A DNA stretch of 64,000 nucleotides from CAYMGQ01 sp964390055 (GTDB lineage Bacteria > Bacillota > Clostridia > Peptostreptococcales > Natronincolaceae): the NCBI GenBank assembly GCA_964390055.1, contig CAYMGQ010000009.1, positions 27,167 to 91,166 on the forward strand, given 5' to 3'. A model generated the notes under the pieces. That model worked only from the letters and a program-made list of their open reading frames with translations, made no database searches and was not told the DNA's origin. The number at the start of each line of letters is the position of its first letter. Position 1 is the first letter of the stretch. The position numbers and the translations under genes were made by a program. Positions 7,916 to 15,645 of the stretch are shown in pieces.

Positions 7916-8061
7916 ATCAACTGATCAACAGAACTATAATGATAGAAATATATTAGCTAACTGTAATCAATATACCCAAAATATCAAAAGAAATATAGAA
8001 ATCCAATATAATTTCACCATCATTGTACCAAACTAAAATATAAAAAAAGGATTTTGATAAT

Positions 8062-8688
8062 ATGCATAAAGATTCTAGCCCAGTTTCCCCCCGCTATCAA
8101 CAGATTGCCATAGATATTGCCTCAAAAATTGTTAATGGCCACTATAGTATAGGCGATAAGGTTTATGCTCGCTCGGCTTTATCTAGCCAATATAGTGTTT
8201 CTCCTGAAACAGCAAGACGTGCAATTGCAGTCCTATCCCATGTTGGTATAGTTAAGACCACAAGGGGTAGTGGGGTAGTAATCAACTCCTATGAAAAAGC
8301 TGTAGATTTTATTAAGGAGCACACGGAAATTCAAACTATAAGGGACTTAAAGGATGATATACGCAAGTCCATGGAAAGGCAAAGCAAAGAAAATATATAT
8401 TTAGACGAAACCCTTATAAAATTATTAGATAAAATTGAGCACTTTAAAGCTCATGACCCTTTTTCACCCTTTGAAATAACTATTAATAATTCTAGTCACC
8501 TTCTAGGAAAAACTATCGAAGATGTGGAGTTCTGGCTTCATACTGGGGCCACAATAATAGGAATTAAAAGAGATAATAAACTGATAATATCTCCAGGTCC
8601 CCAAGCAATCTTCAAGGATGGGGATATATTTTATTTCATTGGTGATGAAGACTCCTTAGAAAGAGTTAGAAAATATTTATACTCATAA
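8062..8688 (+). CDS. busR: BusR-like regulator: GntR winged helix plus RCK_C (TrkA-C) domain
   Basis: 208 residues. Residues 1-80 are a GntR-type winged helix (YQQIAIDIASKIVNGHYSIG; VSPETARRAIAVLSHVGIV; TTRGSGVVI). A helical linker follows, then a TrkA-C/RCK_C domain at about 125-208 (LLGKTIEDVEFWLHTGATI; IISPGPQAIFKDGDIFYFIG). This order is that of BusR, the c-di-AMP-responsive repressor of betaine uptake in lactococci and streptococci. The adjacent betaine transporter genes support the same role here. c-di-AMP binding is inferred from family, not seen. Confidence 0.82.
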   Translation: MHKDSSPVSPRYQQIAIDIASKIVNGHYSIGDKVYARSALSSQYSVSPETARRAIAVLSHVGIVKTTRGSGVVINSYEKAVDFIKEHTEIQTIRDLKDDIRKSMERQSKENIYLDETLIKLLDKIEHFKAHDPFSPFEITINNSSHLLGKTIEDVEFWLHTGATIIGIKRDNKLIISPGPQAIFKDGDIFYFIGDEDSLERVRKYLYS

Positions 8689-8713
8689 TTTATATTAACA
8701 ATTAAGTCTCTTG

Positions 8714-8740
8714 AAACCTATCCTTGATAGGTTTTTTTAT
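8714..8740 (+). terminator. Terminator after the BusR-like gene
   Basis: AAACCTATC-ctt-GATAGGTTT is followed by a T run. It makes the regulator a separate transcript from the betaine genes. Confidence 0.85.
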
Positions 8741-8796
8741 TTTCTTAAAAACTCAAATAACTGTAAAGGCAAAGATTTAAATCCTAATCTGCAAAT

Positions 8797-8826
8797 TTGA
8801 CCCAAGTAACAACCCTATGATAAGAT
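8797..8826 (+). promoter_or_regulatory. Probable promoter of the betaine transporter genes
   Basis: TTGACC (8797-8802) and TAAGAT (8821-8826) are 18 bp apart, about 35 nt upstream of the binding-protein gene. I did not find an obvious BusR-type paired repeat around it. Confidence 0.4.
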
Positions 8827-8861
8827 TAAGTTGTTAGTTTGAAAGAAGGGGGAATTTATTA

Positions 8862-9854
8862 ATGAAACGGGTTACAGCATTACTTTTATTATTAACTATG
8901 GGCTTACTATTAATTCTTGGGGGATGTGGCCAAACATCAGACAAGATCACTATAGTAGCCACCGACAATGGCTGGGATAGCCAAATGTTACATAATGAAA
9001 TTGCTAAATATATAGTTGAGAATGCTTATGATGGCTACAATTTTCAGTTATCTACTGGTTCCTCAACTATGAATTGGCAGGCTATAATTGCCGGTGATAT
9101 AGACCTGGACATAGAGAGTTGGACAGATAATGTAGCCACTTACGCTGATGACGTGGCTAATGGGGATATTATAGATATAGGTATATTGGTTCCAGATAGT
9201 TCCCAAGGTTTCTATATACCCCGCTATGTGGTAGAGGGAGACCCAGAGAGGGATATCCAAGCAATAGCACCAGATTTAAGAAGTGTTGAAGACCTTAAAA
9301 AATATCCGCATATTTTTCCTGATGATGAAGATCCGGAAAAGGGAAGGATTTATGGGGCTCTGCCGGGCTGGATGGCGGATGAAGTCCTATATAATAAATA
9401 TGAATATTATGGTTTAGATGAGATGTTTAATTATGCCCGGCTAGGTAGTGAAGCCACTTTATTTGCCTCCCTGGCCTCGGCCTACAATCTAGGAGACCCC
9501 TGGGTTGGATATTGCTATGAACCTACATGGATTAGTGGAAAATTAGATTTACTTCTTCTGGAGGATGCTCCCTATGACCCAGAAGTTTTTATGGAGGGGA
9601 AATGTAGCTTTCCTGCACAGGAATTAAAAATTGTAAGTAGTAATAAATTTGCTAAGAGGGCTCCAGACCTGCTAGAATTTTTCCAAAATTATCAGACAAG
9701 TAGTCAACTAATAAGTAAGGCCCTGGCCCATCTAGATGAGACTGGTGATAGCCATGAAGAAACAGCCCTATGGTTTTTAAAGGAATTTGATTATCTTCTA
9801 GATGAATGGTTACCACAAGAAAATGCAGAAAAAGTAAGGGCCTCCCTTAAATAA
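8862..9854 (+). CDS. Glycine betaine/proline ABC transporter substrate-binding lipoprotein (OpuAC/ProX type)
   Basis: 330 residues. A lipoprotein signal peptide ends in ILGGC, so the protein is anchored outside the membrane. The mature part is an OpuAC fold: ITIVATDNGWDSQ, the IDLDIESWTDN segment and NLGDPWVGYCYEPTW. Tryptophans and tyrosines in these segments fit the aromatic cage that holds quaternary amines. It captures betaine or a related osmolyte for the permease encoded 31 nt downstream. It lies beside a BusR-like regulator. No ATPase gene follows in the window. Confidence 0.88.
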   Translation: MKRVTALLLLLTMGLLLILGGCGQTSDKITIVATDNGWDSQMLHNEIAKYIVENAYDGYNFQLSTGSSTMNWQAIIAGDIDLDIESWTDNVATYADDVANGDIIDIGILVPDSSQGFYIPRYVVEGDPERDIQAIAPDLRSVEDLKKYPHIFPDDEDPEKGRIYGALPGWMADEVLYNKYEYYGLDEMFNYARLGSEATLFASLASAYNLGDPWVGYCYEPTWISGKLDLLLLEDAPYDPEVFMEGKCSFPAQELKIVSSNKFAKRAPDLLEFFQNYQTSSQLISKALAHLDETGDSHEETALWFLKEFDYLLDEWLPQENAEKVRASLK

Positions 9855-9885
9855 CTAAGACTCTTAAAAAGGGGGAAATAGACAA

Positions 9886-10755
9886 TTGGATAAATATCTT
9901 TTTACCTTTCCAGAAAAATGGCAGTTAAATTTAGGTAATTCTATTGATGACTGGATTAAGGCCTTGAGTAGGGAACATAGGGATGTATTAAGTGCTATAA
10001 AATCCATTATTATAGATGCAATTAACGGGATAAACTGGATTCTTTCAATTATCCCATGGTGGCTATTAATTATAATAGTAATAATATTAGGATATAAAGT
10101 AAGGGGAAAAAAATCCACCGGTATCCTTTACGGTTTGATGTTATTTACTGTAGGCTGGTTTGGCTTTTGGCCCCATATGTTGGAAACCCTAAGTATAGTC
10201 ATAGCCTCTGTGTTTCTTTCAGTTCTTATAGGTTTTCCCCTAGGTGTATTAATTGCTATGAAAAAATGGGCTCATAATGCAATCCGTCCTATCCTAGATT
10301 TGATGCAAACAATGCCTGCTTTTGTATACCTAGTACCTGCAGTTATATTATTTAGCACTGGTAAGACACCAGCCCTAATGGCTACTACAATATATTCAAT
10401 TGTACCAATGATACGGATGACAAGTCTAGGCATATCAAGTGTGGATGCCGAAGTAGTTGAGGCGGCTAAGTCCTTTGGGTCTACGACCATTCAAACACTG
10501 GTAAAGGTCCAGATACCCCAAGCTAAATCAACAATTATGACCGGGGTCAACCAAACCATTATGATGGCCATGTCAATGGTGGTCACCTGTGCCTTAATAG
10601 GCGCCGATGGTCTTGGTATGGAGATTCTATTAGCAACAAATAGGACAGAAATGGGTAAGGCCTTGCTCCCGGGAATTGTAATTGTAATAATAGCAATAAT
10701 TTTGGACCGTTTAACTCAGGGCTTTATTGGTGAAGATGATTTGATTGAAGAATAA
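9886..10755 (+). CDS. Glycine betaine ABC transporter permease (ProW/OpuAB type)
   Basis: 289 residues, TTG start behind GGGGG. About 50 polar residues are followed by several membrane spans. The cytoplasmic EAA loop EAAKSFGSTTIQTLVKVQIP, which docks the ATPase, is well formed. LMQTMPAFVYLVPAV is typical of ProW/OpuAB. It is co-transcribed with the binding protein and closed by a strong terminator. The ATPase (ProV/OpuAA) must be encoded elsewhere if the transporter is functional. Confidence 0.88.
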   Translation: MDKYLFTFPEKWQLNLGNSIDDWIKALSREHRDVLSAIKSIIIDAINGINWILSIIPWWLLIIIVIILGYKVRGKKSTGILYGLMLFTVGWFGFWPHMLETLSIVIASVFLSVLIGFPLGVLIAMKKWAHNAIRPILDLMQTMPAFVYLVPAVILFSTGKTPALMATTIYSIVPMIRMTSLGISSVDAEVVEAAKSFGSTTIQTLVKVQIPQAKSTIMTGVNQTIMMAMSMVVTCALIGADGLGMEILLATNRTEMGKALLPGIVIVIIAIILDRLTQGFIGEDDLIEE

Positions 10756-10786
10756 TTCCCCAAGTATGGGTTAATACTTTTTCAAG

Positions 10787-10820
10787 GTTGGATGGAATAT
10801 ATGCTCCATCCAACTTTTCT
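10787..10820 (+). terminator. Terminator after the betaine permease
   Basis: GTTGGATGGA and TCCATCCAAC form a perfect 10-bp stem with an 8-nt loop, followed by TTTTCTATT. It ends the operon before any ATPase gene. Confidence 0.88.
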
Positions 10821-10940
10821 ATTACATATTGGTTTTTATTGTCCTTGGCAAATATCTTATGATATAATGTTTATTTGGGAAAAGCATAAGCCTTTGAAAT
10901 GCATAAAATTTTTGTCCCAAGAAAGTAAAGGTGTTATACA

Positions 10941-12650
10941 ATGCTTAGAAAATTCATAAACTACTATCGTCCCCAACTTCCTTTATTTATTTTGGATTTT
11001 ACCTGTGCCTTCGTAATAGCAATAATCGATTTGGTTTTTCCCTTTGTTACCAGGGGAATGATTAATAATGTATTTCCCCAGAAAAACTTGCGTGCTATTA
11101 TGATTGTAGGAGTAGGTATGTTGCTATTATTTATAGTAAGGACCATTCTACAATATATTGTAGATTATTGGGGTCACGTTTTGGGTGTTAGGATGGAACA
11201 CCAAATGCGTAAAGATTTATTCCATCATCTACACAAATTATCCTTTAATTATTACGATAATACAAAAATTGGTCATATTATGTCTAGGTTGGTAAATGAC
11301 TTAAATGAAATTTCAGAACTAGCCCACCATGGGCCTGAGGACTTATTTATTGCCACAGTAACCCTTGTAGGTTCCTTTCTTATCATGCTGTCAATACATT
11401 GGAAACTAACCCTAGTTACCTTTTCCCTTGTGCCGATAGTCCTAACCTTTACCATATTAAAGAACAGAGAAATGCAGGCTGCCTTTAGAAATATGAGGAT
11501 GAAGTTGGCAGATATCAATGCCCAAGCTGAGGACAGCATATCCGGTGTTAGGGTAGTAAAATCCTTTACTAACGAGGCCTATGAGGAAGCAAAATTCAGT
11601 ATAGGAAATGATAATTTTAAGGAATCCAAGAAAGGTACTTTTAAGGTTATGGCGGTCTTCTATGCTGGAGTTGGTTTTTTCTCTAATTTTATCCACCTAC
11701 TAGTATTGATAACTGGCGGGTATTTTATTTATCAAGGCAATATGTCAACAGGTGATTTAGTTGGCTTTATATTATATGTTTCAATGTTTTTGCAACCTAT
11801 AAGAAAACTAACTATCCTAGTTGAAAATTATCAAAAAGGAATGGCAGGCTTTTACCGCTTTATAGAGACTCTAGAGATTAAACCCGAAATTTTAGATGAA
11901 GCCCATGCCAAGGATATTGATCAGGTCAAAGGTAGCATAAGGTTTGAAAATGTTAGTTTTAGTTATAATAATAATGAAAGTGTCCTAGAGGATATTAGCT
12001 TTATAATAGAGCCTGGAGAAACTATAGCAATTGTGGGGCCCTCGGGAGGTGGAAAAACCACCCTGTGTAATTTGATACCCAGATTTTATGAAATTGAAAA
12101 GGGATCAATTTATATAGATGGGATTAATATACGGGACTTTACACAAAAATCATTAAGGCAGAACATAGGTATGGTCCAGCAGGATGTCTTCCTTTTCTCG
12201 GGAACTGTAAGAGAAAATATACTTTATGGTAAAATAGATGGGAAAGATGAAGATGTTATAGCTGCCGCAAAGAAGGCTAATGCCCACGATTTTATTATGA
12301 AACTAGAAAATGGTTACGATACCTATATTGGAGAGAGGGGATTAAAATTATCGGGAGGACAAAAACAAAGACTATCTATTGCTAGAATATTTCTCAAAAA
12401 TCCACCAATTTTAATTTTAGATGAAGCTACCTCTGCCCTAGATAATGAAACAGAAAAAATTATTCAAAAATCCCTACAGGACCTTTCTGAAAATAGAACA
12501 AGTTTGGTTATTGCCCACCGATTAACTACTATTCAAAATGCTGATAGGATTATGGTTTTGACAGATGAGGGTATAGTTGAGGAAGGTAGCCACCAAAATC
12601 TCCTAGCAAGGGGAGGGGTCTATTCTCGGCTTTATCAAGCCCAATTTTAA
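10941..12650 (+). CDS. ABC exporter, fused membrane and ATPase domains (MsbA/BmrA-like half transporter)
   Basis: 569 residues. The N-terminal ~310 residues are a six-helix exporter domain (coupling-loop motif EDSISGVRVVKSFTNE). The C-terminal ATPase has Walker A GPSGGGKTT, Q-loop QQDVFLF, signature LSGGQKQR, Walker B ILILDEATSALD and the switch histidine in IAHRL. It works as a homodimer or with an unlinked partner, exporting lipids or drugs. The gene is monocistronic with its own ribosome binding site (AAAGGTG) and terminator. Substrate cannot be told. Confidence 0.92.
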   Translation: MLRKFINYYRPQLPLFILDFTCAFVIAIIDLVFPFVTRGMINNVFPQKNLRAIMIVGVGMLLLFIVRTILQYIVDYWGHVLGVRMEHQMRKDLFHHLHKLSFNYYDNTKIGHIMSRLVNDLNEISELAHHGPEDLFIATVTLVGSFLIMLSIHWKLTLVTFSLVPIVLTFTILKNREMQAAFRNMRMKLADINAQAEDSISGVRVVKSFTNEAYEEAKFSIGNDNFKESKKGTFKVMAVFYAGVGFFSNFIHLLVLITGGYFIYQGNMSTGDLVGFILYVSMFLQPIRKLTILVENYQKGMAGFYRFIETLEIKPEILDEAHAKDIDQVKGSIRFENVSFSYNNNESVLEDISFIIEPGETIAIVGPSGGGKTTLCNLIPRFYEIEKGSIYIDGINIRDFTQKSLRQNIGMVQQDVFLFSGTVRENILYGKIDGKDEDVIAAAKKANAHDFIMKLENGYDTYIGERGLKLSGGQKQRLSIARIFLKNPPILILDEATSALDNETEKIIQKSLQDLSENRTSLVIAHRLTTIQNADRIMVLTDEGIVEEGSHQNLLARGGVYSRLYQAQF

Positions 12651-12669
12651 AGGAAGAATATTTAATCTA

Positions 12670-12705
12670 GCCACCCTGCCTTTTTGGCACAGGTGGCCTT
12701 TTTAT
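12670..12705 (+). terminator. Terminator after the ABC exporter
   Basis: GCCACC and GGTGGC close a stem with an inner TGCC/GGCA, followed by CTTTTTATT. Confidence 0.85.
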
Positions 12706-12794
12706 TAAAATAATTTATGTTTTACATATCTAACCACTTTACATAAGTGATATTTTATTATATAATATGTTTTGTGGGATTACAGATATAATAT

Positions 12795-12871
12795 GCTGAT
12801 GTAGCTCAGTAGGTAGAGCACTTCCTTGGTAAGGAAGAGGTTCATGGGTTCGATTCCCATCATCAGCTCCA
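12795..12871 (+). tRNA. tRNA-Thr (anticodon GGT)
   Basis: Acceptor stem GCTGATG/CATCAGC pairs perfectly. The D arm GCTCAGTAGGTAGAGC, the anticodon stem CTTCC/GGAAG with loop TTGGTAA (anticodon GGT, reading ACC/ACU) and the T arm ATGGG-TTCGATT-CCCAT are all present. The CCA end is encoded. A single tRNA gene with a terminator directly behind it. Confidence 0.95.
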
Positions 12872-12883
12872 TTCAATAATACC

Positions 12884-12925
12884 AAACACCGGCCTGGGAA
12901 TACACTAGGTCGGTGTTTTATTTTT
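12884..12925 (+). terminator. Terminator of tRNA-Thr overlapping the 3' end of the convergent amidase gene
   Basis: AACACCGGCCT and AGGTCGGTGTT pair with one G-T, followed by TTATTTTT on the plus strand. The right arm contains the last codons and stop of the minus-strand amidase gene, so one sequence serves as coding end and terminator. Confidence 0.75.
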
Positions 12926-13576
12926 AAATAATTTTATTATCTTAAACAATATAGGCCAAAGCAAATAACTCGGTATATTTTTAGGGGTTGCCTCCAATCT
13001 CTTCTTAACATCCCTTCTCACATCATCCATAGATTTACCAAATCTGGATAACCAGTGGCCCACATCCCTATGGTTAGATGCAATTCCAAGTTTATGACCC
13101 TCGGCATGGTCTATAAGATCCTCTTCAGTTAAATTAAATTTTTTACATAGGTGTAGGGTTAAGTTAATTGCTTCTTCATATACTGCATAAAAATAATTTC
13201 TATCCTCCAATCCATCCTCACATAGCTCAATACCTATATAGCCCAGGTTATTAGCTGACCCATTAGGCCCATAACCACTGTGCCATCCTAGATGGTTCCA
13301 GGGTAGGGTTTGATAGGTCCTGACTATACCATCCTTATCCTGGCCTATGAAGGCATGGACACAAACTTGACGCCCATCTGGTTTGGGTTGATTCCAATGG
13401 TTATTATATAGATTAATACCTAATATCCCATCATCCGGGCCTATATATCGGCTTAGCCTAGGATTATTAGCTCCTGTGGAATGCCACATAATCCCCCTTG
13501 GAATCATTTTTCTGCCAGTCTTATAGCAATCATTTTTTGTTAATATTAGTTTTTTATGTTTAAATCCTATATGCAC
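12905..13576 (-). CDS. N-acetylmuramoyl-L-alanine amidase (Amidase_2/PGRP type)
   Basis: 223 residues, no signal peptide. The Amidase_2 zinc site is visible: GIMWHSTGANN (first histidine), a central WNHLGWHSGYG, and HAEGHKLGIASNHRDVGHW near the end. The enzyme cuts the bond between muramic acid and the peptide stem. The C-terminus (about 200-223) is a hydrophobic/lysine-rich helix instead of a wall-binding repeat. The family is typical of phage endolysins and CwlA-like autolysins, but no phage genes surround it. It may therefore be a domesticated lysin. Confidence 0.85.
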   Translation of the reverse strand: MHIGFKHKKLILTKNDCYKTGRKMIPRGIMWHSTGANNPRLSRYIGPDDGILGINLYNNHWNQPKPDGRQVCVHAFIGQDKDGIVRTYQTLPWNHLGWHSGYGPNGSANNLGYIGIELCEDGLEDRNYFYAVYEEAINLTLHLCKKFNLTEEDLIDHAEGHKLGIASNHRDVGHWLSRFGKSMDDVRRDVKKRLEATPKNIPSYLLWPILFKIIKLFKNKTPT

Positions 13577-13851
13577 AATTATTCACCCCCCTAGCAAATT
13601 ACTCCCCCCATTTTATAACTTTTATATCTTTCTTTATTATCCTATATAGAAGGCAAGGGCAAGATATATATTGGATAGTACCCCTTTATATTAAATTAAA
13701 TTTTTTTGATATCTTTAGCATCATAGACAGGGAGAGCCTATCTGGCCCCTCTTTTTTTTTCCATATTTGACGAAATAAATAAAAGCCGGAAATTAATAAA
13801 ATTTCCAGGCTTTTTATGTAGCTTTCAAACACTAATATAGGGTTTTTATTA
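13577..13851. other. Intergenic stretch with no gene seen
   Basis: Between the amidase start and the PPC gene end. It contains the bidirectional stem described separately and a loose GC hairpin near 13730-13760 before a T9 run. No convincing frame. Confidence 0.5.
13782..13813 (-). terminator. Terminator after the PPC/DUF296 gene
   Basis: AAAGCC-g-GGAAATT and AATTTCC-a-GGCTTT form the stem, followed on the minus strand by TTTTATTTATTT. The plus strand also has a T tail, so it may act both ways. Confidence 0.75.
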
Positions 13852-14274
13852 TTAGTCAAAATCCATTAAATTTAACCCAATTTCCTGACTAAATGACCTA
13901 CCAACATCTCCATCGATAGTTTCTATAATAATTTCCCCTGTAGCACCTATTATGGCTGAGTCTAGATGGCCACCATAGGTTATATAATCCTCATTGGCCA
14001 GGGCAATATGTAAATGCAGGTATACCTCACCATCCATATTGCTAATATTCCCAACTAGGCTTACTATCTCATGGTCACCTAGCAATTCCCTTGTAGTATA
14101 TTTCTTATCTTTGGTATTAAGTAACCCTATCACAGCCCGATTGGCAGCCCCGATACCCTTAACCCAGCCAAGGGATATACCCTCCTCCTTGCAGAATTTT
14201 TTTAGGGTTTCAACAATTTCCTCTCCCTTATCCAGCCTCAATACATAGGTATTAGCAAACTTTTTAAATTCCAT
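13852..14274 (-). CDS. PPC (DUF296) domain protein
   Basis: 140 residues forming a single PPC domain, a small trimeric fold. Visible are the domain start YVLRLDKGEEIVETLKKFC, the glycine-rich core GWVKGIGAANRAVIG, and HLHIALANEDYITYGGHLDS, whose histidines match a metal-binding site described in bacterial members. The family in plants binds AT-rich DNA through extra hooks that are absent here. The bacterial role is unknown. Good ribosome binding site (GGGGTGGG) at ATG 14274; monocistronic. Confidence 0.85.
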   Translation of the reverse strand: MEFKKFANTYVLRLDKGEEIVETLKKFCKEEGISLGWVKGIGAANRAVIGLLNTKDKKYTTRELLGDHEIVSLVGNISNMDGEVYLHLHIALANEDYITYGGHLDSAIIGATGEIIIETIDGDVGRSFSQEIGLNLMDFD

Positions 14275-14380
14275 AATCCCACCCCTTTTATAACTGGCAA
14301 CCCATAAAAAACCTCTGTCTTTTCTCCACAGTCATATTAAGTATTTTAGCAAAATCCTATATTAGTATTTGTCCACTATA

Positions 14381-14914
14381 TTAGAAAGCACTTTTCACCC
14401 CTGATAATTTCCATAAATACAAGGATGCCACAGAACCATAGGGAGAGTAATTTTGCCTATATTTCTCAAACTCCTCCCTAGATAAGTCTTCTAAATTATA
14501 TAAGGACATCATTCCCCTGCGAATGGCTAAATCTCTATAGCTTACTATATCAGGTCTTGATAGGGAAAAAATTAGTAGCATCTCTGCAGTCCATATCCCT
14601 ACCCCCTGTAAAGTTATAAGTTGTCTTATAATCTCATCATCTTCTAAGCTATGTAACATATTAAAATCTATATGTCCGGAATTGGCTGCTTGGGCGACAC
14701 CCTTTATGTAATGGGCTTTTCTATGAGACATTCCACAGGCTTGAATATGGGCCGTTTTCATCCTCAAGATGTTTTCGGGTGTAACCTTTCCCAATTTCTT
14801 GACCAACCTAGCCCATACTGTTTTAGCGGCCTTATTTGAAATTTGTTGACCTACTATACTGGATACCAGGCCCACAAAGGGGTCTGGAATAATCTCCCTT
14901 TCTATTTTACCCAA
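14381..14914 (-). CDS. DNA-3-methyladenine glycosylase (AlkA/HhH-GPD), N-terminus beyond the first start codon
   Basis: From TTG 14914 the frame gives 177 residues with the HhH-GPD core: ALVxxIVGQQIS-type segment VSSIVGQQISNKAAKTVWAR, helix-hairpin-helix LQGVGIWTAEMLLIFS, and catalytic aspartate in RPDIVSYRDLAIRRG. It removes alkylated bases from DNA. Family members begin about 27 residues earlier, and that part is present in the same open frame (14915-14995: YFKYGDREINHLKKNDKIL) but has no ATG, GTG or TTG. The gene follows ogt and overlaps its end. See the slippery-run feature for the likely explanation. Confidence 0.8.
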   Translation of the reverse strand: MGKIEREIIPDPFVGLVSSIVGQQISNKAAKTVWARLVKKLGKVTPENILRMKTAHIQACGMSHRKAHYIKGVAQAANSGHIDFNMLHSLEDDEIIRQLITLQGVGIWTAEMLLIFSLSRPDIVSYRDLAIRRGMMSLYNLEDLSREEFEKYRQNYSPYGSVASLYLWKLSGVKSAF

Positions 14915-15002
14915 TTTATCTATTACTTGTCCTAATATTTTGTCATTTTTCTTTAAATGATTTATTTCCCTGTCCCCATATTTAAAATAGTTGTTTTTTT
15001 TT
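14915..15002 (-). other. A9 slippery run and start-less N-terminal coding region joining ogt to the glycosylase
   Basis: Nine A on the minus strand (14994-15002) sit near the end of ogt, read as GAA AAA AAA ACA. A -1 shift on A AAA AAA, or one extra A, moves the reading frame into AAC AAC TAT, giving NNYFKYGDREINHLKKNDK directly fused to the glycosylase. Without a shift, no normal start codon exists before TTG 14914. The alternatives are an ATT start near 15019-15022 (AAAGGAG lies just upstream) or a truncated protein. Confidence 0.55.
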
Positions 15003-15456
15003 CCTTTTCTATATCCAATAATCTCTCCTTTAAATCCAATCCTCCCCTATATCCCACTAGGGATCCATCACTGCCTATGACACGGTGGCAGGGAATAAAA
15101 ATGGGTATGGGGTTTCGATTATTGGCCAATCCAACCGCTCTGGCAGCCTTGGGTGACCCCACTTTAATAGCTATATCCTTATAGGTTGCTGTTTGCCCAT
15201 AGGGTATTTCTTGGAGTTCTTTCCAGACCTTTTGCATGAAATCACTACCCTCTGGTGCTAGGGGCAATGAAAATTCCTTTAACTCCCCCCGGAAATAGCT
15301 TGCAAGTTGTTGGCCCGCCCTCTTTAATAGGGGAGTTTCATGGACCTGTGCATTTTCTGGATAGTCATCTAAAGAGAAATATACATTTGTAATATAATCA
15401 TCCCTGTCCACAATCCCCAATTTGCCAAACTCAAATTCATAGAAATAAATATACAT
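14962..15456 (-). CDS. ogt: Methylated-DNA--protein-cysteine methyltransferase (Ogt)
   Basis: 164 residues. The C-terminal active-site motif IPCHRVIGSDGSLVGYRGG is complete, with the acceptor cysteine in PCHR. The winged-helix segment TATYKDIAIKVGSPKAARAVG precedes it. It repairs O6-methylguanine by moving the methyl group to itself. A TTG lies 15 nt upstream, but ATG 15456 sits 8 nt after GGAGAG and is preferred. The last codons form the A9 run that overlaps the alkylation glycosylase frame, so the two repair activities are linked at the gene and perhaps the protein level. Confidence 0.92.
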   Translation of the reverse strand: MYIYFYEFEFGKLGIVDRDDYITNVYFSLDDYPENAQVHETPLLKRAGQQLASYFRGELKEFSLPLAPEGSDFMQKVWKELQEIPYGQTATYKDIAIKVGSPKAARAVGLANNRNPIPIFIPCHRVIGSDGSLVGYRGGLDLKERLLDIEKEKKTTILNMGTGK

Positions 15457-15598
15457 AAGCCATCTCTCCAATTGTATTAATTTAGAGTTTCCTTTTCCTA
15501 ATAATTATTATACCATAAGCCAGCCATAGAGTAACAGTAGACATGGTAATTGGCCCAAAATCCTCCTTATTTCTCAAATATACAAAATTATTATAAAA

Positions 15599-15625
15599 AA
15601 AAGGATGGCCAAATGCCATCCTTTT
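15599..15625 (-). terminator. Terminator after dctP
   Basis: AAAGGATGGC-caaat-GCCATCCTTT with T runs on both sides; it ends the TRAP/amidase operon on the minus strand. Confidence 0.85.
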
Positions 15626-15645
15626 TCCTATTTTATTAACTAATT

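Noticed and set aside
12905..13576. Prophage remnant around the amidase
   Set aside because: No integrase, holin, terminase or tail genes on either side; only the lysin-like domain.
14957..15184. 75-residue plus-strand frame across ogt
   Set aside because: Antisense shadow of the conserved PCHR region; no start signals.
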